Shown here: piece after piece, positions 6,674-13,710 of the stretch
Layout: the number at the start of each line of letters is the position of its first letter
Numbering within the stretch: the stretch's first letter is position 1
From: an uncultured Eubacteriales bacterium
GTDB taxonomy: Bacteria > Bacillota > Clostridia > Oscillospirales > Acutalibacteraceae
DNA: 15,917 bases
Reading direction: 5' to 3'
Assembly (NCBI GenBank): GCA_900320235.1
Contig: ONRO01000277.1
Location: forward strand, 1-15,917
Notes under the pieces: model-generated
What the model was told of the DNA's origin: nothing
The model's input: the letters and a program-made list of their open reading frames with translations, nothing else
Database searches by the model: none
Program-made: the position numbers and the translations under genes

Positions 6674-8359
6674 ATGAAAAAAGAAAAACTTATCAGAGCT
6701 GCACTTTCAGACGGCTCATGTGAGCTTGTTCTGAAAAACGCAAATATTATTAATGTATTTACCGGCGAGATAACACAAGGTGATATTGCTGTAAGCAACG
6801 GGATTATCGTCGGCATAGGAAAATACAGGGGCAAAAAGGAAATCGATATCAAAGGAAAATATGTTGCGCCCGGATTTATCAATGCACATGTACATGTTGA
6901 ATCCTCGATGTCCATGCCCGAAATTTATTCAATGGAGGAGCTCAGACAGGGTACTACAACGATAATTACAGACCCGCATGAGATTGCAAATGTCGGCGGA
7001 ATGACTGCCATTGCTGAGATACTCAAGGCTGCTGACAGAGCTGCGGTCAATTATTTTGTAATGCTGCCGTCCTGTGTTCCTGCAACATCATTTGAACATT
7101 CCGGCGCTGAACTTGACGCAAGACAGCTTTCCTATTTCAAAAATGATCCTCATGTTTTAGGACTCGGAGAAATGATGAATGCTGTCGGTGTGCTTGCCCT
7201 CGACAAGGACATTCTTGAAAAGCTGGATACCTTCTCTGAAATGATAATCGACGGACACAATCCGCTCGGAACAGGAAATGAACTCAACGCATATATCACT
7301 GCCGGCATTCATACAGACCATGAAAGCATCTCCTATAACGAGGCAATTGAAAAACTCAGAGCCGGACTTGCCGTACTTGTCAGAGAAGGATCAGCTTCAA
7401 AGAATCTTGAGGCTATTATGAAAGGCATTATCAAAAACAATATCGATACAACAAATCTTGCCTTCTGCACTGATGACAAGCATCTTGCTGATATCTGCAA
7501 AGACGGAACTATTCTTTACTGCATCAAAAAAAGCGTTCAGCTTGGTCTTGACCCGATCAAGGCTGTTCAGATCGGAACTATCAATGCTGCAAGGATATAC
7601 GGGCTGAAAAGGATCGGTGCTATCGGCTGCGGATACCATGCTGATATGGTCGTTTTTGATGATCTTGAAAACTTCAATATTATTGACGTATATAAAGACG
7701 GCGTAAACATCAGGGATATTCCTGAGCCGAAAAATATCAGATACAACAGCTCTCTTCTTTGTCCTGTGAATTTTGCGCCGCTTGATGAAAAAGCATTTGA
7801 TATCCCTGTCAAGGATCAGAATGCTGTTATAGGGATCGTTGACAGACAGATCATTACACAAAAGCTGTTCTATACCCGTGAGCAGCTTGAAAAAGGACTT
7901 TCCGACGGCTCTGTAAATAAAATCGCTGTCGTTGAAAGACACAATGCCACAGGCTTTCACGGTACAGGCTATATCAGCGGCTACGGAAATATACACGGTG
8001 CTGTTGCTTCAACAGTCGCTCACGACAGCCACAATATTGTTGTGATCGGCGATAATGACAGTGATATGATTTTCGCCTGTGAACAGCTCAGACGTATCGG
8101 CGGAGGTTATGTTATTATCAGCGACGGGAACGTTATCGGAGAGCTCCCGCTGCCTCTTGGCGGTCTTATGAGCCTGAAACCGGCACGGGAACTCATCCCG
8201 GAACTTGACAGCGTAATCAGAAAGGCATATAATCTTGGAGTCAACAAAAACATTGATCCGTTCATAACCCTTTCATTCATGGCCCTCCCGGTTATCCCTG
8301 AGCTGAGAATAACAGACAGCGGTGTTTTTGATGTCACTAAATTTGAATTTATCAGGTAA
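6674..8359 (+). CDS. ade: Adenine deaminase
   Basis: This enzyme deaminates adenine to hypoxanthine and ammonia in purine salvage, in the cytoplasm. The 561-aa length fits the amidohydrolase-type Ade family. Metal-binding motifs are easy to see: PGFINAHVHVESS (66-78) with H72 and H74, TDPHEIANVGG (99-109) with E103, GLGEMMN (163-169), H195 in the IDGHNP segment, THDE-like TDHES (214-218), and FCTDDKH (264-270) with the late catalytic Asp. The C-terminal part (AVVERHNATG, GGLMS) also follows the family. GGAGG stands 8 nt before the ATG. It is divergent from a lipoprotein gene and is followed after 127 nt by another lipoprotein gene on the same strand. I saw no purine riboswitch in its short leader. 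Confidence 0.96.
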   Translation: MKKEKLIRAALSDGSCELVLKNANIINVFTGEITQGDIAVSNGIIVGIGKYRGKKEIDIKGKYVAPGFINAHVHVESSMSMPEIYSMEELRQGTTTIITDPHEIANVGGMTAIAEILKAADRAAVNYFVMLPSCVPATSFEHSGAELDARQLSYFKNDPHVLGLGEMMNAVGVLALDKDILEKLDTFSEMIIDGHNPLGTGNELNAYITAGIHTDHESISYNEAIEKLRAGLAVLVREGSASKNLEAIMKGIIKNNIDTTNLAFCTDDKHLADICKDGTILYCIKKSVQLGLDPIKAVQIGTINAARIYGLKRIGAIGCGYHADMVVFDDLENFNIIDVYKDGVNIRDIPEPKNIRYNSSLLCPVNFAPLDEKAFDIPVKDQNAVIGIVDRQIITQKLFYTREQLEKGLSDGSVNKIAVVERHNATGFHGTGYISGYGNIHGAVASTVAHDSHNIVVIGDNDSDMIFACEQLRRIGGGYVIISDGNVIGELPLPLGGLMSLKPARELIPELDSVIRKAYNLGVNKNIDPFITLSFMALPVIPELRITDSGVFDVTKFEFIR

Positions 8360-8486
8360 TGCTATTTATCGTGAAGCTGCCTTGCAGCTGCTGAAACACA
8401 GTTTATGCTTTTTTCTCAGCAGTTATCTTTATTCAGGGCGGCATAAAAACTATATTCAGCATTAGTTTTTTGAAGGGATGATATAT

Positions 8487-9608
8487 ATGAAATATAACAA
8501 ACGACTGTTTTTTGCCCTGCTCTGTGCTGCACTGATAATTTCAGCTTCAGGCGGCTGCAGTCTTTTCGGCGGTAATAATGATTCCGGAAATAAAGAGGAA
8601 GCTTCTGTATCCGGAAGCTCAGTTCAGAGCAGTTCTGATGAAAGCAACAAAAATATTCCGGAAAGCAGCAATACCGAAAGCTCAGCTTCAGAAAGCAGCA
8701 AAAAATCCGTAAGCTCAGAATCTGAGATCAGCAGCAAAACTGAAAGCTCACAGCCTGAAACCAGCAGGGACGTAAGTTCAGAAAGCAAAGCTGATGATAG
8801 CTCTGCTGCAGAAAGCAGTACAACTCAGCAAAGCAATGTTGAAAGAAGCTATGTCCCCCAGGAAATATCAGAAGAGGAAGCTTCTGATGATGAAACCGGA
8901 TTTGTTGATTTCAGCAGTGAGAATGAAGATCTGTCACTCAGAGATCTTTATGAAAGCTCAAAATACAATGATGTTATTGAAGATACAAAGAAGCAGTATG
9001 AAAGCGACGATTATGACATTGACGTCAGTCTTGAAGGCGAAAACACAGTTATCGTGACTGCAAAATCAAAAAAACAGATCGACCCTGCAAGTCTTGACAA
9101 GGCAACTCTTGAAAGCTATTTTGACACAATCGGCAAAAACGCAGGCTCTTATATTGCTCTGCTTGAGGGTACAACAACAACCAAAAACATCGTAATAAGA
9201 GCAAGACTTGTCAATGCCAACGGAAGTATTATCTCTGCAAGAAACTACTCACGCAAGAATACACAGGCTTCAGCAGCAGATACAGACTCTGACAACGGTC
9301 CTGTCGGACATGATCTCAAATCAATTGTCGGCAGTCCTCTTGTTCAGAAGCTTATCTCAGAAGCTGCCTCCAGCACCGGTGACAGCGGCGCTCAGGCAAG
9401 CGCTGATGTTGATGGAAACAATGTTATTATCAGCATCACACTTTCCCGGGCTGTACCGGACGGTGCTGAACAGGCTGCTGCTGCTCAGTCAGGGGATATA
9501 TCTTCATATACCGATGATCTCAGAAAGCAGCTTGCGATCCTTTCCAGTGACGAAAATGTCACCGTTACAGTCAGAGTTTTTGATACAACAGGAAAACAGA
9601 TCGTCTGA
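8487..9608 (+). CDS. Ser-rich lipoprotein with a duplicated C-terminal domain
   Basis: This is an uncharacterised 373-aa surface lipoprotein. The signal ends at SASGGC, with lipidated Cys24. Residues 30-120 are a low-complexity linker built almost wholly of Ser, Glu, Lys and Asp (repeating ESS/SSE units). Two similar domains follow, at about 150-257 and 276-373. They share the pattern 'D-V-x-L-E-G-x-N-x-V-I-V' near the start and 'I-V-I-R-A-R-L-V-N-A-N-G-S-I-I' against 'V-T-V-T-V-R-V-F-D-T-T-G-K-Q-I' at the end. The folds look like the small lipoprotein domains listed as DUF4854, which I cannot confirm. ATG 8487 was chosen over ATG 8478 because GAAGGG is 9 nt before the former and touches the latter. 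The gene ends in a strong terminator. Confidence 0.85.
   Translation: MKYNKRLFFALLCAALIISASGGCSLFGGNNDSGNKEEASVSGSSVQSSSDESNKNIPESSNTESSASESSKKSVSSESEISSKTESSQPETSRDVSSESKADDSSAAESSTTQQSNVERSYVPQEISEEEASDDETGFVDFSSENEDLSLRDLYESSKYNDVIEDTKKQYESDDYDIDVSLEGENTVIVTAKSKKQIDPASLDKATLESYFDTIGKNAGSYIALLEGTTTTKNIVIRARLVNANGSIISARNYSRKNTQASAADTDSDNGPVGHDLKSIVGSPLVQKLISEAASSTGDSGAQASADVDGNNVIISITLSRAVPDGAEQAAAAQSGDISSYTDDLRKQLAILSSDENVTVTVRVFDTTGKQIV
8625..8830 (+). repeat. Low-complexity Ser/Glu codon repeat in the lipoprotein linker
   Basis: The DNA here is made of reiterated GAAAGC, AGCAGC and AGCTCA units that encode the ES/SS linker of the lipoprotein. Such runs can expand or contract by slippage, so linker length probably differs between strains. 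Confidence 0.65.
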
Positions 9609-9669
9609 AACAATACTGTTTTTTTCAGGCAGATTATTCAGCTGAGCTTAGTATTATCAATAGTATATC

Positions 9670-9718
9670 AAAAGGGGCTGTCGCACATCATATTGCGACA
9701 GCCCCCTGTTTTTTTATT
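9670..9718 (+). terminator. Strong intrinsic terminator between the convergent lipoprotein gene and glgA
   Basis: GGGGCTGTCGCA (9674-9685) pairs perfectly with TGCGACAGCCCC (9694-9705): 12 bp around an 8-nt loop. TGTTTTTTTATT follows on the plus strand. On the minus strand the stem is followed by only four T, so it may also stop glgA transcription, less strongly. It lies between two convergent genes, as expected for a shared terminator. Confidence 0.92.
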
Positions 9719-9724
9719 GAAAAA

Positions 9725-11179
9725 TCAATACCAGTTTGTAAGATTGTAATAAAGCTCCTCATAACGCTTTGCTGATCTTGCCCAGGAATAATCCATTCTC
9801 ATGCCTCTTGCAGAAATCTCATTCCAGCGGTCACGCTGTGTAAAGAATACTGTCTTTGCATAGTTGATGGCATTGAGCATTTCCTCGGCATTATAGTTTG
9901 CAAAAGTAAAGCCTGTTCCTGTGTTGTCATACCAGTTGTACGGCTGAACTGTATCACGAAGTCCGCCTGTTTCTCTGACAATCGGCACTGTACCGTAACG
10001 AAGAGCAATCAGCTGTGTCAGACCGCAGGGCTCAAAGCGTGACGGCATGAGCATTGCATCTGCTGCTGCATAAAGCTTGTGCGCTCTGTTATCCGAATAG
10101 AAGATATTTGCAGATACTCTTTCCGGATATTTATACTGATAATATTTGAATGTATTTTCATACTGCTGATCGCCTGTTCCAAGTACGACAAACTGTGTAT
10201 GCTCGTCTGTTATCCTCTCGATCGCATAATTGACAAGGTCAAGACCCTTCTGGTCAGTCAGACGTGAGATTATTGCGATCATAAACTTATTGTCGTCAAC
10301 AGGAAGTCCGAGTTCTTCCTGAAGTCCCCTCTTGTTCATTACCTTCTTGTCACCAACCGACTGTGCAGTATAATGCTCGAAGATCTGAATATCATGCTCC
10401 GGGTTATATACGTTATAATCTATACCGTTCACGATACCGCAGAGTGCATAGTTCTTATGGCGCATAAGTCCGTCCAGACCCTCGCCGTAATACGGCATCT
10501 GTATCTCGCCTGCATATGTATCACTTACCGTTGTAACATAGTCCGAGAATACGATTCCTGCCTTGAGCATATTTCCATCCTTGAAGTACTCCATATTCTG
10601 AGATGAGAATACATACTCCGGGAAGGCTGTGATATAGCGGAACAGCTTGAGATCCCAGATACCCTGGAATTTAAGGTTATGGATCGTCATTATTGTCTTG
10701 ATGCCCCAGAAGAAACCGTTGTCCTTGAACAGAGTTCTGAGGAATACAGGCACAAGTGCTGCCTGCCAGTCATGACAGTGAATTATATCAGGCTTGAAAT
10801 CTATTACGGGAAGGATAGCAAGGGCCGCCTTGCTGAAGAATGTAAATTTCTCGATATCCCATTTGATTTCGCCGTAGGGTGAATCCCCGCCGAAATAGCC
10901 TTCATTATCAATGAAATAGTATTTGATGCCCTCAAACTCGTACATCATAATACCTACATACTTATGCTCCTGTATATGACCGAGATCCATATAGAAGCTG
11001 GTAATATACTGAAAATGCTGTCTGTATTCCCACGGAATACACATATACTTCGGGATAACGACTCTGACGTCGAATTCATCCTTATTTATCATCTTAGGCA
11101 GTGCACCTACAACATCTGCAAGTCCGCCTGTTTTAACAAATGGATAACATTCGGAAGCAACAAATAGTATTTTTCTCAT
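9725..11179 (-). CDS. glgA: Glycogen synthase (ADP-glucose, GT5)
   Basis: GlgA adds glucose from ADP-glucose to the non-reducing end of alpha-1,4-glucan. The product is 484 aa from ATG 11179, standard for bacterial GlgA. Diagnostic motifs are KTGGLADVVGALPK (16-29, ADP-glucose binding), HCHDWQAAL (134-142), TIHNLKFQG (165-173), SRLTDQKGLD (305-314) and the C-terminal MPSRFEPCGLTQL block (378-390) with E383. I chose ATG 11179 because AGGAGG lies 6 nt upstream; an in-frame ATG at 11239 has no ribosome site. The gene stands alone here, without glgB, glgC or glgP next to it. It has its own promoter at 11321-11349 with a leader of about 135 nt. Confidence 0.96.
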   Translation of the reverse strand: MRKILFVASECYPFVKTGGLADVVGALPKMINKDEFDVRVVIPKYMCIPWEYRQHFQYITSFYMDLGHIQEHKYVGIMMYEFEGIKYYFIDNEGYFGGDSPYGEIKWDIEKFTFFSKAALAILPVIDFKPDIIHCHDWQAALVPVFLRTLFKDNGFFWGIKTIMTIHNLKFQGIWDLKLFRYITAFPEYVFSSQNMEYFKDGNMLKAGIVFSDYVTTVSDTYAGEIQMPYYGEGLDGLMRHKNYALCGIVNGIDYNVYNPEHDIQIFEHYTAQSVGDKKVMNKRGLQEELGLPVDDNKFMIAIISRLTDQKGLDLVNYAIERITDEHTQFVVLGTGDQQYENTFKYYQYKYPERVSANIFYSDNRAHKLYAAADAMLMPSRFEPCGLTQLIALRYGTVPIVRETGGLRDTVQPYNWYDNTGTGFTFANYNAEEMLNAINYAKTVFFTQRDRWNEISARGMRMDYSWARSAKRYEELYYNLTNWY

Positions 11180-11320
11180 ATTTCTCCTCCTGATCTGTTC
11201 TTGATATCCTGAGTTTTCTGCCGGAAAAGAATTATACATTCTTTTTCAAAGATGCATATTCGTTTTGCAGAGCCAGGTACAGTATTACTATCATGCAACG
11301 CTTATGGTAATACCAACTAT

Positions 11321-11349
11321 ATTATAACGCTTTTTATTTTAATATTCAA
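11321..11349 (-). promoter_or_regulatory. Sigma-A promoter of glgA
   Basis: On the minus strand TTGAAT (11344-11349) is 17 nt from a perfect TATAAT (11321-11326). The start site would be near 11314, leaving a leader of about 135 nt. The match is strong and correctly placed. Confidence 0.75.
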
Positions 11350-11395
11350 TACATATTTCTTATTTTCAATAAAATTTTTGTATATTTTTCAAAAC

Positions 11396-11424
11396 TTGTC
11401 AGAATTTGTATTATTGCTTATTAC
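11396..11424 (+). promoter_or_regulatory. Candidate promoter of the small lipoprotein gene
   Basis: TTGTCA (11396-11401), 17 nt, then TATTAC (11419-11424), on the plus strand. The start near 11431 would give a leader of about 88 nt. The -35 is good and the -10 is fair. Confidence 0.45.
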
Positions 11425-11466
11425 TTACACCGGAATAAAAAATATTACATCTGAATAAATTTATAC

Positions 11467-11499
11467 TGCCCCGCAATAATGGCTAACTGGGCAATTTTT
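11467..11499 (+). other. Weak terminator-like hairpin in the lipoprotein leader
   Basis: TGCCC (11467-11471) can pair with GGGCA (11489-11493) across a 17-nt loop, followed by ATTTTT just before the ribosome site. A 5-bp stem with a large loop is weak. It may be an attenuator-like element or chance. Confidence 0.25.
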
Positions 11500-11518
11500 C
11501 AGATTCCGGAGGATACAT

Positions 11519-11875
11519 ATGTCTGATTTCAGAAAAGTTTCACTTATTATTTCAGCCGCAGCGCTGCTGTTTTTTTCAGCCTGCAGAAGTGCTTCTCCCG
11601 AAACCGCCGCTGAGGAACTATGCAGTGCAGACAGAAAAAATTCTGACGGGAGCTGCTGTCTTTACTTCAGGGACGATACAGCTTCCTTTACTGCAAAAAA
11701 AGGAAGCAGGATGCTGAACATTTCAGGAGAATACTTTGCTGATGAGCAGAATCTGACAATAGTAACAAAAGACTGCGCAACAGTATGCTTTACCTACCGA
11801 TTTGAAGACGGCTGTCTTTATCTTAATTATTCAGGGCTTGAAATATGCCTTGATAAAAAGATTCAGAATTCTTAA
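11519..11875 (+). CDS. Small lipoprotein, beta-rich, unknown function
   Basis: The 118-aa product has a clear lipoprotein signal: basic start, hydrophobic LIISAAALLF, then FSAC with lipidated Cys22. The mature part is short and looks like a row of beta strands (CCLYFRDDTASFTAK, LNISGEYF, LTIVTKD, VCFTYRFEDGCLYLNYSG). This pattern of '-G-x-Y- ... -L-x-I- ... -F-x-Y-x-x-x-x-x-L-x-L-' is like small lipocalin-like lipoprotein domains such as DUF5640, but I cannot assign it. It has several Cys residues after the lipid Cys (C35, C46, C47, C86, C90, C98, C109), unusual for so small a secreted protein. GGAGG precedes the ATG by 6 nt. The spoIIA operon follows after 105 nt, on the same strand but probably with its own promoter. 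Confidence 0.78.
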   Translation: MSDFRKVSLIISAAALLFFSACRSASPETAAEELCSADRKNSDGSCCLYFRDDTASFTAKKGSRMLNISGEYFADEQNLTIVTKDCATVCFTYRFEDGCLYLNYSGLEICLDKKIQNS

Positions 11876-11922
11876 ACGCTGCGACCTGTTGCATCATTTT
11901 TTTCTCTGCATATGGTTTATTA

Positions 11923-11950
11923 TTGGCATATAAAAACAATGCTGTATATT
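11923..11950 (+). promoter_or_regulatory. Candidate promoter of the spoIIA operon
   Basis: TTGGCA (11923-11928), 16 nt, then TATATT (11945-11950): a good sigma-A-like match 30 nt before the spoIIAA ATG. In Bacillus subtilis this operon is driven by sigma-H with Spo0A. I could not see a clear Spo0A box (TGTCGAA) or a sigma-H promoter here, so control may differ, or the sites may be degenerate. Confidence 0.5.
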
Positions 11951-11980
11951 TCAGCCGTATAGTTCAAAGGAGCTGAGAAT

Positions 11981-12304
11981 ATGAAAACTGTAATGCAGGG
12001 AAATGAGCTTACTCTGTTTTTATCGGGGGATATTGATCATCACAGTGCAAGAGCAATAAGAGAAACCGCTGACGGACTTGTCCAGGAAAAGCATCCGCAT
12101 GTTCTGAAGCTTAATTTTGCGGATGTCGGCTTTATGGACAGCTCCGGGATAGGCCTTATCATGGGCAGATACAGGACTATGCAGCTTTACGGCGGAATGC
12201 TCAGGGTCACAGGCGTTCCCGATGAACTCAGAAGAATAATGGAGCTTTCAGGGATAAATGCCCTTGATGTTCTGGAAGGAGGAAAAGGAAATGAATATTC
12301 TTAA
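11981..12304 (+). CDS. spoIIAA: Anti-sigma F factor antagonist SpoIIAA (STAS domain)
   Basis: SpoIIAA is the anti-anti-sigma factor that frees sigma-F in the forespore. In its dephosphorylated form it binds SpoIIAB and displaces sigma-F; SpoIIAB phosphorylates it back. The 107-aa product is a single STAS domain. SGDIDHHSA (15-23) and FMDSSGIGLIMGRY (51-64) match B. subtilis SpoIIAA very closely by memory of that sequence, and S54, in the DSSG motif, is the counterpart of the phosphorylated Ser58. AAAGGAG precedes the ATG. Its stop overlaps the spoIIAB start by 14 bases, so the two are translated together. A general sigma-B type RsbV is less likely because of the DHH motif and the gene order. 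Confidence 0.94.
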   Translation: MKTVMQGNELTLFLSGDIDHHSARAIRETADGLVQEKHPHVLKLNFADVGFMDSSGIGLIMGRYRTMQLYGGMLRVTGVPDELRRIMELSGINALDVLEGGKGNEYS

Positions 12305-12734
12305 TGAAACGACCATTACTCTTGACAGCAGATCATGCAACGAAGCCTATGCAAGAGGAGCTGTTGCGATGTTTATCTCATCACTTGACCCTACTGTCAG
12401 CGAGATCAGCGATATCAAGACAGCAGTTTCCGAAGCTGTTACAAACTGTGTTGTACATGCCTACCGTGACAATGTCGGAAAAATACGGATCAATGTCCGC
12501 ATTCTGCCTGAAAACACTGTTTATATCAGAATAACTGACAAGGGCTGCGGAATAAACGATGTCAAAAAGGCAATGGAGCCGCTTTTCACAACTGCTCCGG
12601 GTGAGGAACGGGCCGGGCTGGGCTTTGCCGTGATGCAGAGTTTCTGTGACGCAGTAAGTGTACGTTCAACTCCGGGAAAGGGCACTTCCGTGACTCTGAG
12701 AAAGAAGCTTAGTCTGAGGTGTCATAATGTGTGA
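12291..12734 (+). CDS. spoIIAB: Anti-sigma F factor SpoIIAB (serine kinase)
   Basis: SpoIIAB binds sigma-F and keeps it inactive, and it is an ATP-dependent kinase that phosphorylates SpoIIAA. From ATG 12291 the product is 147 aa, the size of the B. subtilis protein. GHKL-type ATP-binding boxes are in order: N box SEAVTNCVVHAY (47-58; E48 general base, N52 metal), G1 box DKGCGI (83-88), the ATP lid with LFTT (98-101) and GEERAGLGF (104-112), and GKGTS (129-133). R22 in AYARGAV is the counterpart of the Arg that contacts its partners. The start was set at 12291, not 12258, because GGAGG precedes it and the extra 11 residues do not belong to the family. It overlaps spoIIAA at the front and sigF at the end. 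Confidence 0.95.
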   Translation: MNILNETTITLDSRSCNEAYARGAVAMFISSLDPTVSEISDIKTAVSEAVTNCVVHAYRDNVGKIRINVRILPENTVYIRITDKGCGINDVKKAMEPLFTTAPGEERAGLGFAVMQSFCDAVSVRSTPGKGTSVTLRKKLSLRCHNV

Positions 12735-13380
12735 ACGTGACCCTGTTGTCACTGAGAATCTTGGTCTTGTACATTCATGTGCAGCAAGATTCAAGGGCAG
12801 GGGCGCTGAATATGACGATCTTTTTCAGGCAGGCTGCATCGGACTTATCAAAGCTGCTGCACGGTTTGATCCGAAGCTCGGATATAAATTCTCGACCTAT
12901 GCAGTTCCGGTTATTATCGGGGAGATAAAGCGGCTTTTCCGTGACGGAGGAGCAGTCAAGATATCAAGAAGTGTAAAAGAGCTTTATCTCAGGATCACAA
13001 AGGAATCCGAGAAATTTATAAAAAAACACGGCAGAGATCCTACAATTAACGAACTTGCAATAATAACCGGAACAAGCAGAGAGGCTGTGACCGAGGCTAT
13101 CAGCACAGCATGTTCTCCCCTGTCGCTCACAGCAGTCACCGAGGACGGAGAGATTCAGACTGATATCCCTGTACCATCTCACGACACAGAGATGATTGAG
13201 CATATGTCGCTCAGAACAGAGCTTGAAAGACTTGAGCAAAGTGACAGGCAGCTGCTTGAGCTGAGATATTACAAACGGCTTACCCAGAGCCGGACAGCCG
13301 AGATACTCGGCATGACACAGGTTCAGGTATCGCGCAAGGAAAAAAAGCTGCTCCTTACGCTGAGGCAGCGTTTGATCTGA
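12727..13380 (+). CDS. sigF: RNA polymerase forespore sigma factor sigma-F, short N-terminus
   Basis: Sigma-F directs early forespore transcription. The 217-aa product has region 2 at about 5-75 (NLGLVHSCAARF, DDLFQAGCIGLIKAA, FSTYAVPVIIGEIKR), region 3 at about 79-150 (KISRSVKEL) and region 4 at about 165-215 with the helix-turn-helix LTQSRTAEILGMTQVQVSRK. Compared with the ~255-aa B. subtilis protein it lacks roughly 38 N-terminal residues. This is not a start-choice error: an in-frame TGA sits at 12715-12717, so ATG 12727 is the first possible ATG. The ATG overlaps spoIIAB by 8 bases, with GAGGTG upstream. Order and overlaps show the classic spoIIA operon. Sigma-G is the main alternative, but the position after spoIIAB argues for sigma-F. 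Confidence 0.93.
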   Translation: MCERDPVVTENLGLVHSCAARFKGRGAEYDDLFQAGCIGLIKAAARFDPKLGYKFSTYAVPVIIGEIKRLFRDGGAVKISRSVKELYLRITKESEKFIKKHGRDPTINELAIITGTSREAVTEAISTACSPLSLTAVTEDGEIQTDIPVPSHDTEMIEHMSLRTELERLEQSDRQLLELRYYKRLTQSRTAEILGMTQVQVSRKEKKLLLTLRQRLI

Positions 13381-13410
13381 ATGAAGATATTGCCGCTTGT
13401 CTTATAATTT

Positions 13411-13521
13411 TTTAAAAGCTGCAGTCGATCGGATTGCGCCCGCAGCAGACGGACGCAGCAAAAGAGAGGTACCACAAGAGAAAGTGCTATGCCCTGCCTC
13501 TTAAAGTTCCTCTCTTTTTTT
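13411..13521 (+). ncRNA. Candidate structured RNA or sigF 3' UTR
   Basis: A TATAAT stands at 13403-13408, with no good -35. After it come pairing arms GCTGC (13418-13422) with GCAGC (13442-13446), and an alternative TGCG (13435-13438) with CGCA (13454-13457), then a terminator hairpin. If transcription starts near 13411-13415, the RNA would be about 107-111 nt with a clean 3' end. It does not match 6S, SRP or tmRNA as I know them, and the GGTACCAC string is not a proper T-box. It could simply be the operon's 3' UTR. Confidence 0.3.
13460..13521 (+). terminator. Intrinsic terminator of the spoIIA operon
   Basis: AAAAGAGAGG (13460-13469) pairs with CCTCTCTTTT (13509-13518), and seven T run from 13515 to 13521. 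The large 39-nt loop has its own inner pairing (AAGAG with CTCTT). It lies about 80 nt past the sigF stop, as expected for an operon end. Confidence 0.8.
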
Positions 13522-13710
13522 AATATTCTTCCTTAACAAAAACTCGTCACAGCTGTCAGACATCTGCGGTGGACATGCCAGATAACTTTGCCCGCTTATT
13601 TCTTTTGAGGCAATCAGCTTTTTAGCGCACACAGATCATTTACGATGACACAGAAAGAAAAATACCGCAGTTTTATTAATATTTATTGCTGAAGCTGAGT
13701 GTTCACATAA

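Larger units (their letters stand above)
11180..11518. other. Divergent AT-rich intergenic region between glgA and the small lipoprotein gene
   Basis: This 339-nt stretch has no supported gene. It holds a minus-strand promoter for glgA, the ~135-nt glgA leader (11180-11314), a candidate plus-strand promoter for the small lipoprotein gene, and a weak hairpin before that gene. I recognised no riboswitch in the glgA leader. Confidence 0.7.
13381..13710. other. Intergenic region between convergent sigF and coaX
   Basis: This 330-nt stretch has no supported gene. Its left half contains GC-rich inverted repeats and an intrinsic terminator (13460-13521). Its right half (13522-13710) has short inverted repeats such as ATCTG/CAGAT but no clear coaX terminator. 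A short open frame on the minus strand lacks a start and a ribosome site. Confidence 0.65.

Noticed and set aside
7397..7996. 199-codon minus-strand frame inside ade
   Set aside because: It is antisense to a clearly coding, motif-rich adenine deaminase and shows no domain of its own.
9208..9645. 145-codon plus-strand frame overlapping the end of the Ser-rich lipoprotein
   Set aside because: It is out of frame with the well-supported lipoprotein, and no ribosome site precedes it.
13461..13480. GAGAGGTACCAC resembling a T-box core
   Set aside because: The rest of the T-box (stem I, specifier loop, GGTGGTACCGCG order, downstream amino-acid gene) is missing, and no gene follows on the strand.
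13500..13634. Minus-strand open stretch after coaX ending in CPPQMSDSCDEFLL and KKREEL
   Set aside because: It has no ATG and no ribosome site, is closed by a stop just upstream, and runs into the T-run of the sigF terminator. It could be a gene remnant, but I recognise no family.
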